Assembly: GCF_008121495.1 (NCBI RefSeq)
Contig: NZ_CP043051.1
Span: 1,746,001-1,810,000, forward strand
Length of the DNA stretch: 64,000 nt
Direction of reading: 5' to 3'
DNA from: Mediterraneibacter gnavus ATCC 29149
GTDB taxonomy: Bacteria > Bacillota > Clostridia > Lachnospirales > Lachnospiraceae
Below are positions 42,471 through 51,188 of the stretch, piece after piece. Positions within the stretch are counted from its first letter, which is position 1, and the number at the start of each line of letters is the position of its first letter. The translations under genes were made by a program, and so were the position numbers. Under the pieces are notes generated by a model. It did not search any database. It saw only the letters and a program-made list of their open reading frames with translations, and was not told the origin of the DNA.

Positions 42471-43238
42471 ATGTCACCGGGAACCCCGGGATGTTTTCTG
42501 AAAGCATATGAAGAAGTGAATGGAAAAAGATTATATTATAAACTATCGAATTATGATAGTTATCGCGGTGTATTTGGGCATGAATGTGTAAATGAATTGA
42601 TTGTAAGTCGAGTAATGGATATTTTGAGAATTCCCCATGTGAAATATAAATTGATACATGCGCAGATTATCATAGATGGAAAAGAACAGGAAACATGGCT
42701 TTCTGTTTCGGAAAACTTTCGTAAGGATAATGAAGAAAAGTTGGCATATGATTTGTATTATGATTTGCAAAAAGAAGGAAATGAATCTCCGTTAGAATTT
42801 GCAATAAGAAACAATTGGGAATTATATATGTACCAGATGTTTTGCATTGATTATTTGATTGCCAATAGAGACCGTCATGGAAGCAATCTGGAAGTGTTAA
42901 GAAATGATGAAGACGATAGTGTGAGAATAGCTCCTTTGTTTGATCAGGGAGTATCGTTATTGTTTTCAACATATGGTAATGAAAAACTTCTGGAAGAAAC
43001 GGACGTGATGAGAGATTTTCCGGTTAATAATTATATTGGATCAAAATCTTTAGAGTATAATCTGTCATTGATACCAAAAGGATACGATTTACAGATTTGG
43101 AAATTAAAAAAAGAAGATCAGGATTATATTTTTAGTGGTATAAAGCATGTTTTATCGGAGGGTCATAGGAATAAAATATGGGAGATGATTTGGAAAAGGT
43201 GGTGTTTTTTTGAACAGGTACGCAATCAGGAGAAATAA
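42471..43238 (+). CDS. HipA-like kinase domain protein, possibly 5'-truncated
   Basis: 255 aa. The C-terminal part has the HipA-type kinase core: catalytic loop DYLIANRDRHGSNLEV and metal-binding APLFDQGVSLLF. The N-terminus begins abruptly at SPGTPGCFLKAYEEVNGKR with no ribosome site ahead of ATG 42471, and the terminator 28 bp upstream suggests a rearranged 5' end. HipA-type kinases act as toxins or regulators by phosphorylating proteins. It overlaps the partner gene by 29 bp. Confidence 0.68.
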   Translation: MSPGTPGCFLKAYEEVNGKRLYYKLSNYDSYRGVFGHECVNELIVSRVMDILRIPHVKYKLIHAQIIIDGKEQETWLSVSENFRKDNEEKLAYDLYYDLQKEGNESPLEFAIRNNWELYMYQMFCIDYLIANRDRHGSNLEVLRNDEDDSVRIAPLFDQGVSLLFSTYGNEKLLEETDVMRDFPVNNYIGSKSLEYNLSLIPKGYDLQIWKLKKEDQDYIFSGIKHVLSEGHRNKIWEMIWKRWCFFEQVRNQEK

Positions 43239-43545
43239 TAGAAATAAAATTGTCGGAATATTAAATTATGATGAGAAAGCAAAGAAATACACAATTGAGA
43301 TTCCGGAAAATGTTACGCCAAAGGAAGCTCCGTTTATGATGTCGTTACTTTTGAAAAAAGGTATCCGAACCATGAATTCAGATTGGAGTATGCGTTGGGT
43401 ACAGAGTAGAATCATTCCAAGTAGCAGACAGAATATAGGGGAAATACTTCGTGTGAATGGAATGCGTTCATATGATGAGCATAAATTACTATTAAAAAAT
43501 GAGGGGCGAAGTTGTCAGGATGAATTTTATATTGAACATATGTAG
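43210..43545 (+). CDS. Small partner of the HipA-like kinase
   Basis: 111 aa, starting at TTG 43210 behind AGGTGG. It has a beta-rich N-terminal half and a conserved-looking C-terminal half (RIIPSSRQNIGEILRVNGM then YDEHKLLLKNEGR). It overlaps the kinase gene, so it is coupled to it. It may supply the N-terminal HipA-like subdomain or an antitoxin function; family not recognised. Confidence 0.6.
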   Translation: MNRYAIRRNNRNKIVGILNYDEKAKKYTIEIPENVTPKEAPFMMSLLLKKGIRTMNSDWSMRWVQSRIIPSSRQNIGEILRVNGMRSYDEHKLLLKNEGRSCQDEFYIEHM

Positions 43546-43674
43546 CTTTAAAGTGTAATGCGGAGTAATGTGAAGCCTTGTATTTATAATGTATTTACAG
43601 CACCAACATTTGAGAATCTGGTGAAATTAAGTATTTCCAGTTACTTAAATGTTAAGGGATGTACAATTTCAGAA

Positions 43675-43817
43675 GGTTATACCAGTGTGATGGATCTGTA
43701 TTCAAGAAAAATCATTTCCTGGGTGTTGAGTGAGACGCTGGAGGCATCCCACGTAGTGGAATGTGTTGAAAAAGCAAACGTGTCAGAAATGTTGAAAAAC
43801 CGTTGATCTTCCACAGA
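43675..43817 (+). pseudogene. IS3-family transposase fragment
   Basis: It reads VMDLYSRKIISWVLSETLEA then SHVVECVEKA, part of the integrase (rve) domain of IS3-type OrfB. After a frameshift it continues as KPLIFH up to about 43817. Both ends of the element are missing. Confidence 0.75.
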
Positions 43818-43919
43818 ATCATCATCAGGAACTAGACCTTCCAAATTTAATGGCAAAACCAGTTGATAAGGCTCGCCAAATTCGGTATAATTTTTATGGT
43901 ATTTTATGTATTTTGTCAT
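43812..43919 (-). pseudogene. IS1182-family transposase N-terminal fragment
   Basis: From ATG 43919 leftward: MTKYIKYHKNYTEFG, then LPLNLEGLVPDDDSV, the N-terminus of IS1182/DUF772-type transposases. The similarity stops where the IS3 fragment begins on the other strand, at a shared CACAGA. Confidence 0.72.
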
Positions 43920-43940
43920 ACTTAATTATACCATGGATTG

Positions 43941-43964
43941 CGGACTCTTCGGAGTCCGTTTTTT
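43941..43964 (+). terminator. Intrinsic terminator
   Basis: CGGACTC and GAGTCCG around TTCG, followed by TTTTTT. Confidence 0.88.
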
Positions 43965-44012
43965 ACTTTTAGGCATAAAAAGGGAGCTATTGCTCCATAG
44001 ATGTTTACTCAT

Positions 44013-44903
44013 CTATTTTGCAACAGCCCCTCTCAATTCTTTAAAAACAGCATCATATTCCTGCGAAAAGATACTGTTTTTATTCCACAGAAAGGTGAAG
44101 TCGTGCATAATCATGAAATCAGATAGTGGGATCTGTACTAACATTCCTTCATTTAATTCTTGTTCCACTGCAGATTTATAGAGAAAAGAAATTCCACAAT
44201 CTTCTTTTAACAGAGTGACGATCGTGTGGATGTTTTCGATTTCCACAAGATGTCGGAAGTCTTTGACAGACATATTTTTCAATGCCAGTGTTTTGGTCAG
44301 GATTGCCCGGGTACCAGAGCCGTGTTCTCGAATCAGGAGACGTTCAGATGTCAGGTCTCGGAGATTGTGTACTGGTTTTGAAAATGTGTGATGGGCGGAG
44401 GAAACAGCAATGTATTCTTCTGTTTTGTAGACACGTGTCTCGTAATGATCACCGCTAAAATATCCTTCCACAATTGCAAAATCGATCGTTCCTTCGTGAA
44501 GATAGGTGAGAAGGGTCTGCGTGTTGCCATATCGGATGTGAAAATCCATATCCGGATGTGTTTTGATAAAACGGGAAAGAGCAGGTACGATCGCATATTC
44601 GCCAATGGTCATTGTTACGCCAAAGGTCAGAACTTTTTTTTCTTCTATACTTTCCTGCATCCGTTTTTTTAACGTATTTTCATCATTTCTCATGGTCTCC
44701 AGAGCAGAACGTAAGATTTCTCCGGCAGGAGTTAGTCTGAGCTTTTTCTTATCTCTTATAAAAAGTTCGGTACCGTAGGTCTTTTCCAGATGTTTAATAT
44801 GCTGGGAAACTGCGGGCTGTGTCAGATTCAGGTGCTCGGCAGCATGTGTAAAGTTCATATCGTTGCATACAGTCAGAAATGTTTCCATGCGAAAATCCAA
44901 CAT
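44013..44903 (-). CDS. LysR-family regulator, likely controls the yeiH cluster
   Basis: 296 aa. N-terminal winged helix (about 1-60) with FTHAAEHLNLTQPAVSQHIK, then a two-lobed effector domain (about 90-290). It is divergent from the flavoprotein-yeiH pair across 161 bp, the usual layout for a LysR activator. In enterobacteria the analogous regulator YeiE controls yeiH in response to sulfite. The AT-rich divergent region contains a TATAAT at 44973 with a weak -35, as expected for an activated promoter. Confidence 0.9.
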   Translation of the reverse strand: MLDFRMETFLTVCNDMNFTHAAEHLNLTQPAVSQHIKHLEKTYGTELFIRDKKKLRLTPAGEILRSALETMRNDENTLKKRMQESIEEKKVLTFGVTMTIGEYAIVPALSRFIKTHPDMDFHIRYGNTQTLLTYLHEGTIDFAIVEGYFSGDHYETRVYKTEEYIAVSSAHHTFSKPVHNLRDLTSERLLIREHGSGTRAILTKTLALKNMSVKDFRHLVEIENIHTIVTLLKEDCGISFLYKSAVEQELNEGMLVQIPLSDFMIMHDFTFLWNKNSIFSQEYDAVFKELRGAVAK

Positions 44904-45064
44904 AATTGTTTCTCCTTTTTCAGATGTGTTTATACTTAAACCATAACAAATATTTATTATATAATCAATACTTATAATTTTACAAAATAATAGGAGCGAT
45001 TTATAGTATATATGAAAACAGGGAAAAGTAAAATGAGGAAGGCGAAAAACAGGAGGATATGAAA

Positions 45065-45961
45065 ATGTATGATGTTATAATCATAGGAGCAGGACCGGCA
45101 GGAATCAGTGCAGGAATTTATGCAGTGAGCAGAGGACAAAAAGCACTAATTTTAGAAAAAAATCAGGTCGGAGGACTGATTCGAAGAGTGTCCGCTGTCA
45201 CACATTATGCGGCAATTGTAGAGGGGGAAACCGGGGAAAGCTTTGCAAAGCGCCTGAGGAAACAGGCGGAAAATGCAGGGGTAGAAATCCTGAAGACCGA
45301 GGTGAAAAAAGTAGAATTGACCGGGGTGGAAAAAAGGATTTATACAGAGAAAGAATGTTATTGTGCGAAGAAGGTAATTTTAGCGAATGGTACATCACCA
45401 AGAAAACTGGGGATTCCGGGAGAAATAGAACTGGCAGGACGAGGAATCGGAATGAATGCAGCAAAAGATGCAATGAAGTATCGTGGAAAACATGTATATG
45501 TGATCGGAGGTGCAGATGGAGCGGTAAAAGAAGCACTGTATCTGGCGGGGGTTGCAGAAAAAGTAACAATCATCCATTTTGAAGAAACGTTGGGATGCAT
45601 TGCACAATTTCAGGAAAAAGTAGCACATACCCCAAACATTGAATTACGGCTTCACGCCAGACTTCATGCTGTGTACGGAGTGGAAAAAGTAGAGTCATTG
45701 GAAATCTTGGATGAGAAAACAGGAGCAATTGAGACAATTGAAGATCCGGGATGTGGAATTTTTGTGTATGTAGGTACGGTTCCGAATACAGAATTATATA
45801 ATGAGATCAGGTTGGACAATGGGTTTCTTACGACAGATGAAAATATGCAGACGGAAATACCCGGTGTATATGCAGTTGGTGACATTCGTGTAAAACAGGT
45901 ACGACAAGTATCTACAGCAGTAGCAGATGGAACGATTGCAGCAATTCATGCAGCACGATAG
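45065..45961 (+). CDS. Thioredoxin-reductase-like flavoprotein lacking the CXXC pair
   Basis: 298 aa with the two-dinucleotide fold of TrxB-like proteins: FAD motif IIIGAGPAGISAGIYA at the N-terminus, a second GxGxxG-like motif VIGGADGAVKEA near 140, and GVYAVGDIR near the C-terminus. The redox CATC normally found ahead of the second motif is replaced by GIGMNAAKDAMKYRG. It therefore cannot reduce thioredoxin in the usual way; a ferredoxin/NADP-type or other electron-transfer role is possible. ATG 45065 fits AGGAGG better than 45059. It lies 9 bp ahead of yeiH. Confidence 0.85.
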   Translation: MYDVIIIGAGPAGISAGIYAVSRGQKALILEKNQVGGLIRRVSAVTHYAAIVEGETGESFAKRLRKQAENAGVEILKTEVKKVELTGVEKRIYTEKECYCAKKVILANGTSPRKLGIPGEIELAGRGIGMNAAKDAMKYRGKHVYVIGGADGAVKEALYLAGVAEKVTIIHFEETLGCIAQFQEKVAHTPNIELRLHARLHAVYGVEKVESLEILDEKTGAIETIEDPGCGIFVYVGTVPNTELYNEIRLDNGFLTTDENMQTEIPGVYAVGDIRVKQVRQVSTAVADGTIAAIHAAR

Positions 45962-45970
45962 GAGGCAAAT

Positions 45971-47002
45971 ATGGACTTTATAAAGAAAAACGGGAAGGGA
46001 TTACTTTTTTGTCTGGCTTTGGCAGTGCCTTCAGCTGTTTTGGGAAAATTGTTTCCGGTCGTCGGTGGACCAGTGTTTGCGATTTTAATTGGAATGATAC
46101 TTGCATTGGTGATTAAAAAACGGGATTCACTGGAATGTGGCATAAAATATACTTCGAAGAAAATATTGCAATATGCCGTTGTACTTCTTGGATTCGGACT
46201 CAATTTGGAGGTTGTGATGGAGACGGGAAAACAGTCTTTGCCGATTATTGTGTGCACCATTACAACATCATTGGTGATTTCTTATATTTTGCATCGCACA
46301 ATGAACATTCCGGAAAAAATCTCTACACTGGTTGGGGTGGGATCTTCGATTTGTGGGGGATCAGCGATCGCAGCAACAGCTCCGGTTATCGATGCGGATG
46401 AAGAAGAAGTAGCACAGGCAATTTCGGTGATTTTTTTGTTTAATATTCTGGCAGCATTGATTTTTCCGGTACTGGGAACAGCGCTTGGATTTTCAACAAC
46501 ATCCGGGGAAGCATTTGGAATTTTTGCAGGTACTGCGGTGAATGATACCTCTTCTGTAACTGCAGCGGCTTCTACGTGGGACAGCATGTATCATCTGGGA
46601 AGCCAGACACTGGATAAGGCAGTGACGGTTAAATTGACCAGAACATTGGCGATTATTCCCATCACATTGATACTTGCATTACGCAGGGCGCGGAAGGCTG
46701 AAACAGAAAGCGGAGAAAAAGTGTCTCTGAAGAAAGTGTTTCCATTTTTTATCCTGTTTTTTATCGGAGCAAGTCTGATTACGACAGCAGCAACAGCAGC
46801 AGGAGTACCGACAGAAGTTTTTCAGCCATTAAAAGAGCTCTCCAAGTTTTTCATCATTATGGCAATGGGAGCAATTGGATTTCATACGGATGTAGTGAAA
46901 TTGATCAAAGGTGGCGGAAAGCCAATTTTAATGGGAATGGCATGTTGGCTTGGCATTACCGTGGTAACGCTCAGTATGCAGCATCTGCTGAATTTATGGT
47001 AA
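45971..47002 (+). CDS. yeiH: YeiH family (UPF0324) putative sulfate/sulfite exporter
   Basis: 343 aa, about ten membrane helices. It contains the family signature [19 protein letters not shown] and the later [16 protein letters not shown]. YeiH proteins are annotated as sulfate exporters and are linked to sulfite stress, but transport has little direct proof. It is operonic with the flavoprotein and faces the LysR regulator, suggesting a sulfur-oxyanion or redox response. Confidence 0.9.
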   Translation: MDFIKKNGKGLLFCLALAVPSAVLGKLFPVVGGPVFAILIGMILALVIKKRDSLECGIKYTSKKILQYAVVLLGFGLNLEVVMETGKQSLPIIVCTITTSLVISYILHRTMNIPEKISTLVGVGSSICGGSAIAATAPVIDADEEEVAQAISVIFLFNILAALIFPVLGTALGFSTTSGEAFGIFAGTAVNDTSSVTAAASTWDSMYHLGSQTLDKAVTVKLTRTLAIIPITLILALRRARKAETESGEKVSLKKVFPFFILFFIGASLITTAATAAGVPTEVFQPLKELSKFFIIMAMGAIGFHTDVVKLIKGGGKPILMGMACWLGITVVTLSMQHLLNLW

Positions 47003-47118
47003 TCGTCAAAACGACAAACTAAAAAACCCAAAAATACAAAATTTTATACAAATTTCATAGAAAGCGTTGCCGGATTGTGATATAGTAGCACTATTGAATG
47101 AATTTTGGAGGTTTTATT

Positions 47119-47928
47119 ATGGGACGTTTTGATGAGAAAATTATGCTGGTAACAGGAGCTACTTCCGGAATTGGAAGAGCGGTTGCAATTCGCGCAGCAA
47201 AAGAAGGTGCAACAGTTGTTGCGGTGGGGCGCAACGAAGAGCGTGGAGCGGCTGTTGTAGCAGCAATGGAAGAAGCTGGTGGAAAAGGAGAATTCATGAA
47301 ATGTGACGTCAGCAACAAAGATGCAGTAAAGGCACTTTTTGCAGAAATCCAGGAAAAATACGGAAAACTTGATGTTGCAGTGAATAATGCGGGAATCGTT
47401 GGTGCTTCTAAGACGGTAGAAGAACTGGAGGATGATGACTGGTTCCAGGTAATTGATGCAAATTTGAATTCTTGTTTCTTCTGCTGCAGAGAAGAAGTAA
47501 AGCTGATGCAGCCATCAGGTGGAGCCATCGTGAACGTGTCCAGTGTTGCGGGAATGCGTGGATTCCCTTCCGCAGCAGCTTATGTTGCAAGTAAGCATGC
47601 AGTCAGTGGACTGACAAAAGCAGTGGCAGTGGACTATGCTACAAAAGGAATTACGTGTAATGCGATTTGCCCTGCAGGAACAGATACTCCGCTTACAGAG
47701 AGAAGTTCAGCAGATATTAAGACGAGAATGGCAGAGATTGCAGCACAGGGAAAAGATCCGATGGAATGGCTGAAGAATTCTATGTTGTCTGGAAAGACAG
47801 AGACGTTGCAGAAGAAAAATGCGACACCGGAAGAGCAGGCAGCAACGATTTTGTATTTTGCAAGTGATGAGGCAAGACACATTACAGGTTCCATTGTTGC
47901 AAGTGATGGTGGATTTACTACATACTAA
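47119..47928 (+). CDS. Short-chain dehydrogenase/reductase
   Basis: 269 aa classical SDR. NAD(P)-binding TGATSGIGRA at the N-terminus, NNAG in VAVNNAGIVG, Ser in NVSSVAG, and catalytic YVASK. The C-terminus reads ITGSIVASDGG. ATG 47119 is preceded by TTGGAGG. A mid-chain insertion near 190-235 is longer than usual. It resembles FabG-like and bile-acid/hydroxysteroid dehydrogenases; the substrate cannot be read from sequence. Confidence 0.88.
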   Translation: MGRFDEKIMLVTGATSGIGRAVAIRAAKEGATVVAVGRNEERGAAVVAAMEEAGGKGEFMKCDVSNKDAVKALFAEIQEKYGKLDVAVNNAGIVGASKTVEELEDDDWFQVIDANLNSCFFCCREEVKLMQPSGGAIVNVSSVAGMRGFPSAAAYVASKHAVSGLTKAVAVDYATKGITCNAICPAGTDTPLTERSSADIKTRMAEIAAQGKDPMEWLKNSMLSGKTETLQKKNATPEEQAATILYFASDEARHITGSIVASDGGFTTY

Positions 47929-47945
47929 AATAAAACGAAACAAAG

Positions 47946-47984
47946 AACCTCTTGGGAGTCAGTCGGCTCCTGAGAGGTTTTTGT
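47946..47984. terminator. Bidirectional terminator
   Basis: AACCTCT(T)GGGAG pairs with CTCC(T)GAGAGGTT, followed by TTTTT, between the converging SDR and MFS genes. Confidence 0.88.
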
Positions 47985-49203
47985 CTGTTTCATAGACCTT
48001 TTTTACATCAGCCCGGCATCTGAAAATTGTGCAGAAACAGATGAGAAGAGAGCATGCAGCAAAAAAAGACATGCAGAGCCGATAATCCAAGATTTCAGCA
48101 GTAGCTCCTACAATTACAGAAAGGATGCTGCTGACAGCCATCAGAATCATATTTTCAAATGCATTGATTCTGGCGCGCATGGATTCCGGAATGTAAGACT
48201 GGACGGCGGCAACACGTAAGGTGGCGCTGTTTGTTCCGAGAAAACCGGCAAAGGCACGGTTTACGAGCATAAGAGGATATGGAAGCCAAAGCAGAATAAG
48301 ATCCATGCATTCGTAAAAGGTATAGACTGCAAAAGTAACGTAGAATTTTTTCTTTTTTGGAATTTCAATCCGGTACTGCACCACTCCGCCGATGGTGCGT
48401 CCTAAAAATTCAGCAATGGAAAATAAAGAATAAAGTGCGGCGGACATTCCGGGGGCGGTACGGAAAAATGCGACCAGAATGGGAGCATATCCGGAAGCGA
48501 CCCCATTTGTGGCTGCCATATAGTAGTAAATAGCCTGTAATCCACGTTCTTTTTTAAAATAGCGGAGAACTTCTTGAAGATCTTCTTTCCATACCTGAAA
48601 AGAAAATGTTTTTTCACACACACGTGTTTCTTCCGTCAACTGAATTGTGTTTTCAATGAGTGCAGCACATATGGAAAATAATCCTTGTCCGATAAAAAGC
48701 CACGGCATACCGATCGTATCCATAAGTACTGCAGCCAGAGGCAGCATGATCACACGCAGTAGGGGATATAACATGGAAGAAATGGCATATCCTTTTTGTT
48801 CCATTCCACTTGGTATGATCTTTGGAAAAATACTGTTATATGCCAGTTCATCCAGACTTCCCAGTGTAGCAAGAAGCAAAGAATATCCAAGATAACCAAC
48901 GTATGAAAAGTCGAAAAACAGCAAATAGATTCCCATAAGAGCATAAAAGATTCCATTGATGAAATCTCCAAATACAAGAAATGGTTTTCTGGGAAAGCGG
49001 TCCATCCAGGGAGCAACCAACAGTGGGATTAAAAAATTGGGGATCAATTGGATTGCGATTACAAGAGCAGATGCAAAGGTGCTTCCAGTTTCATCGAAAA
49101 CAAGAAATGACAATGCGAAATTGCCCACAATTCCTCCCATACATCCAAAAGTTGTAGCTGCAATCAACAGAGAAAAATTTCTGGTCCATAAGGGATTCTT
49201 CAT
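47959..49203 (-). CDS. MFS transporter
   Basis: 414 aa, about twelve membrane helices in two halves around a charged central loop (near 200-215). It has an MFS loop motif, MDRFPRKPFL, after helix 2. This resembles efflux-type MFS proteins of Firmicutes; no substrate can be assigned. GGAGGTGATA lies upstream of ATG 49203. Confidence 0.85.
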   Translation of the reverse strand: MKNPLWTRNFSLLIAATTFGCMGGIVGNFALSFLVFDETGSTFASALVIAIQLIPNFLIPLLVAPWMDRFPRKPFLVFGDFINGIFYALMGIYLLFFDFSYVGYLGYSLLLATLGSLDELAYNSIFPKIIPSGMEQKGYAISSMLYPLLRVIMLPLAAVLMDTIGMPWLFIGQGLFSICAALIENTIQLTEETRVCEKTFSFQVWKEDLQEVLRYFKKERGLQAIYYYMAATNGVASGYAPILVAFFRTAPGMSAALYSLFSIAEFLGRTIGGVVQYRIEIPKKKKFYVTFAVYTFYECMDLILLWLPYPLMLVNRAFAGFLGTNSATLRVAAVQSYIPESMRARINAFENMILMAVSSILSVIVGATAEILDYRLCMSFFAACSLLICFCTIFRCRADVKKVYETDKNLSGAD

Positions 49204-49324
49204 ATCGTGATATCACCTCCTGTTTTTTAGTATACAGGAAGAATGAAAGAAAGAAAATAAGGGAAAATTGAGAAAATTTTATGAAAGTTTTCAGGTAAAA
49301 GACGAAAAGAAAGAGATGTTGAAA

Positions 49325-49357
49325 AAAGAATCCATTCTTTGTACAGGATGATATAAT
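49325..49357 (+). promoter_or_regulatory. Promoter with palindrome ahead of the HTH-TPR regulator
   Basis: AAAGAAT, CC, ATTCTTT (49325-49340) is a perfect palindrome where the -35 box should be. TATAAT follows at 49352-49357. A likely site for autoregulation. Confidence 0.5.
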
Positions 49358-49387
49358 GGAGCTAGCAAATGAACGGAGAATAGGAAC

Positions 49388-50578
49388 ATGTTAGAGCACG
49401 AACAAAAAAATGTATGGAAAATGATAGGGATGCGGATTCGCCGGGAACGTATCAAAAGAAACTGGAGTCAGTCAGGTCTGTGTTATGGGATATGTGCAGT
49501 ATCTTATCTTTCCAAAATTGAACAGGGAAAGATGGAAGTATCAGAAGAGATTTTGAAGCTTTTGCTGGAACGGTTAGAGTTACCGTGGATTGATGACAAA
49601 GAAACAAAGGATTTAGAAAGTTTTGTGGAAGTACAGTATGAATTTCTATTTACGCATCCTATACAAGAATTTTTAAAACAAAAAGAAATATTTCAAGAGA
49701 AAAAGGAAAAGTTGTATTCCAGTTCGTTGATCGCAGATGCCTGCATTTTGGAAGCAGTATATGAGAGTCGTAAAGATGAAATAGAAGAGGGATTGGAACG
49801 TTACCTGGATTTCAGGCAGCTTGCTGTTCTGCGTATGCTGCAGGGAAGGCTGGATGAGGCAATCACATTGCTTCCAATTCCGTTTATGTATATGCGGGCA
49901 GGGGAGATTCTTTATGAGACAGGCCAGAATTACGCATCAGCTATTTCTTATCTGCAAATGGGCTATAATCTGGCAGCCCAGGAAGGGATGGCGATGCTGA
50001 TGCTGCAGTGCCGCATTATCATCGGAAATTGCTACAGTAATCAGCAGGAACTGGAAAATATGGAGAGAGAGTATCAAATTGCTTCGCGTCTGGCAAGAGA
50101 CCTACATCAGACAGAAATATTAAAGGTGATCAACTATAATCGGGCATCTACATGGGTGGCGCTTGGAAGCTATAAGAAAGCGTACGACTATTTTTCAAAA
50201 GTAGAAGAACCCGCGATATTAGATTTGCATAAGCTTGCAATCTGTTGTGAAGCGTATGGAAGAAAAGCGGAGGGGATAGAAGCTGTAAAACGCGCAGAGA
50301 GGATGGGAGAATTCGGGGATGATCCAGATGATGAGAAGCAGTTGGAAGTGGAAATGTGTCGACTGGTCCGCTATCGTTTGGAACATGAGAATTATCTGAA
50401 GGAAGAGGAATATGAAAAACTTTTGTTTCCTTGTTTTGAGAAAATGAAAGCAAGACTGCCTGTTGGTTTTGCGGTATTTCATGTGCCGTATGTACTGGAG
50501 TGGTATACAGACAGACGCCAATATAAGCAGGCATATGAGATGGTGAGGAAATATGGGGGATTTATTCCTGTTTTATAG
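49388..50578 (+). CDS. Rgg/PlcR-like HTH regulator with TPR-type helices
   Basis: 396 aa. An XRE-type helix-turn-helix at about 12-70 (MRIRRERIKRNWSQSGLCYG then YLSKIEQGKMEVSEEIL) is followed by a long all-helical region with repeats, as in peptide-binding RRNPP regulators. No short peptide gene with an export signal is evident next to it, so a quorum role is only a possibility. Confidence 0.82.
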   Translation: MLEHEQKNVWKMIGMRIRRERIKRNWSQSGLCYGICAVSYLSKIEQGKMEVSEEILKLLLERLELPWIDDKETKDLESFVEVQYEFLFTHPIQEFLKQKEIFQEKKEKLYSSSLIADACILEAVYESRKDEIEEGLERYLDFRQLAVLRMLQGRLDEAITLLPIPFMYMRAGEILYETGQNYASAISYLQMGYNLAAQEGMAMLMLQCRIIIGNCYSNQQELENMEREYQIASRLARDLHQTEILKVINYNRASTWVALGSYKKAYDYFSKVEEPAILDLHKLAICCEAYGRKAEGIEAVKRAERMGEFGDDPDDEKQLEVEMCRLVRYRLEHENYLKEEEYEKLLFPCFEKMKARLPVGFAVFHVPYVLEWYTDRRQYKQAYEMVRKYGGFIPVL

Positions 50579-50611
50579 TTTTCCAATCAGCGCGTTTTAG
50601 GTAGCAAAATA

Positions 50612-50632
50612 GGGGAAATAATATGTTTCCCC
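50612..50632. terminator. Hairpin between converging genes
   Basis: GGGGAAA and TTTCCCC around seven bases; a candidate weak terminator for both strands. Confidence 0.5.
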
Positions 50633-50644
50633 CAATAAACGATC

Positions 50645-50971
50645 TCATCCTCCAATCAGGATTACAACCTTAAATGATGTATCATCATAAGAAATATCCA
50701 GTGTCCCCTCATATTTTTCGACAATATCCCGAATAGAAGAAATTCCGATTCCATGAGCAGATTTGTCTTCTTTATCAGAAATATACTGATTTTTTTGGAC
50801 TACAATTTCATTGATTTTAGAATTGATCAGTTCCAGACTAAAATATCCGTTTTCCGTGTAGCGGCATTTCAATTCCAGTTTTCGTCTGTCCGGAGCTTCT
50901 ATTTTTTGACATGCTTCAATCGCATTGTCCAGTGTGTTGGCAAACAGTGTACAAAGACTGACATCGTCGAT
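50645..50971 (-). pseudogene. GHKL (AgrC-like) sensor kinase, C-terminal fragment
   Basis: Reading leftward the frame gives LCTLFANTLDNAIEACQKIE (the N box), then ELKCRYTENGYFSLELINS and GIGISSIRDIVEKYEG, the ATPase end of AgrC/VirS-type kinases. The membrane and dimerisation parts are missing and the frame begins within a junction near 50970. No response regulator is nearby. Confidence 0.78.
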
Positions 50972-51104
50972 ATGGATTATACAAATGATGGGAGGATAAC
51001 AGCAATCGAAATCAAAGCGCTTGGAATTCTTCTGTTACTGATTGCAGTTTTCTGTTTTGTATTGTTCTCTGTATATCATGTTTCTTTGAGAAAAGTAGAG
51101 AAGA

Positions 51105-51157
51105 TTGTAAACTTAAATTAAAAATAAGTTTACAATCAAGCATCCATGCACTATACT
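51105..51157 (+). promoter_or_regulatory. BirA-type biotin operator and bioB promoter
   Basis: TTGTAAAC (51105-51112), 15 bp, GTTTACAA (51128-51135): the arm and spacer pattern of BirA operators. The right arm overlaps the -35 box TTTACA (51129-51134), which is 17 bp from TATACT (51152-51157). Confidence 0.88.
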
Positions 51158-51188
51158 GAAAAAAAGAAATCAGCATGGAGGCAGAACA

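Noticed and set aside
50972..51121. 49-codon frame with a membrane-like segment ahead of bioB
   Set aside because: No ribosome site; its last codons are the left arm of the BirA operator and its start lies at the edge of the kinase fragment.
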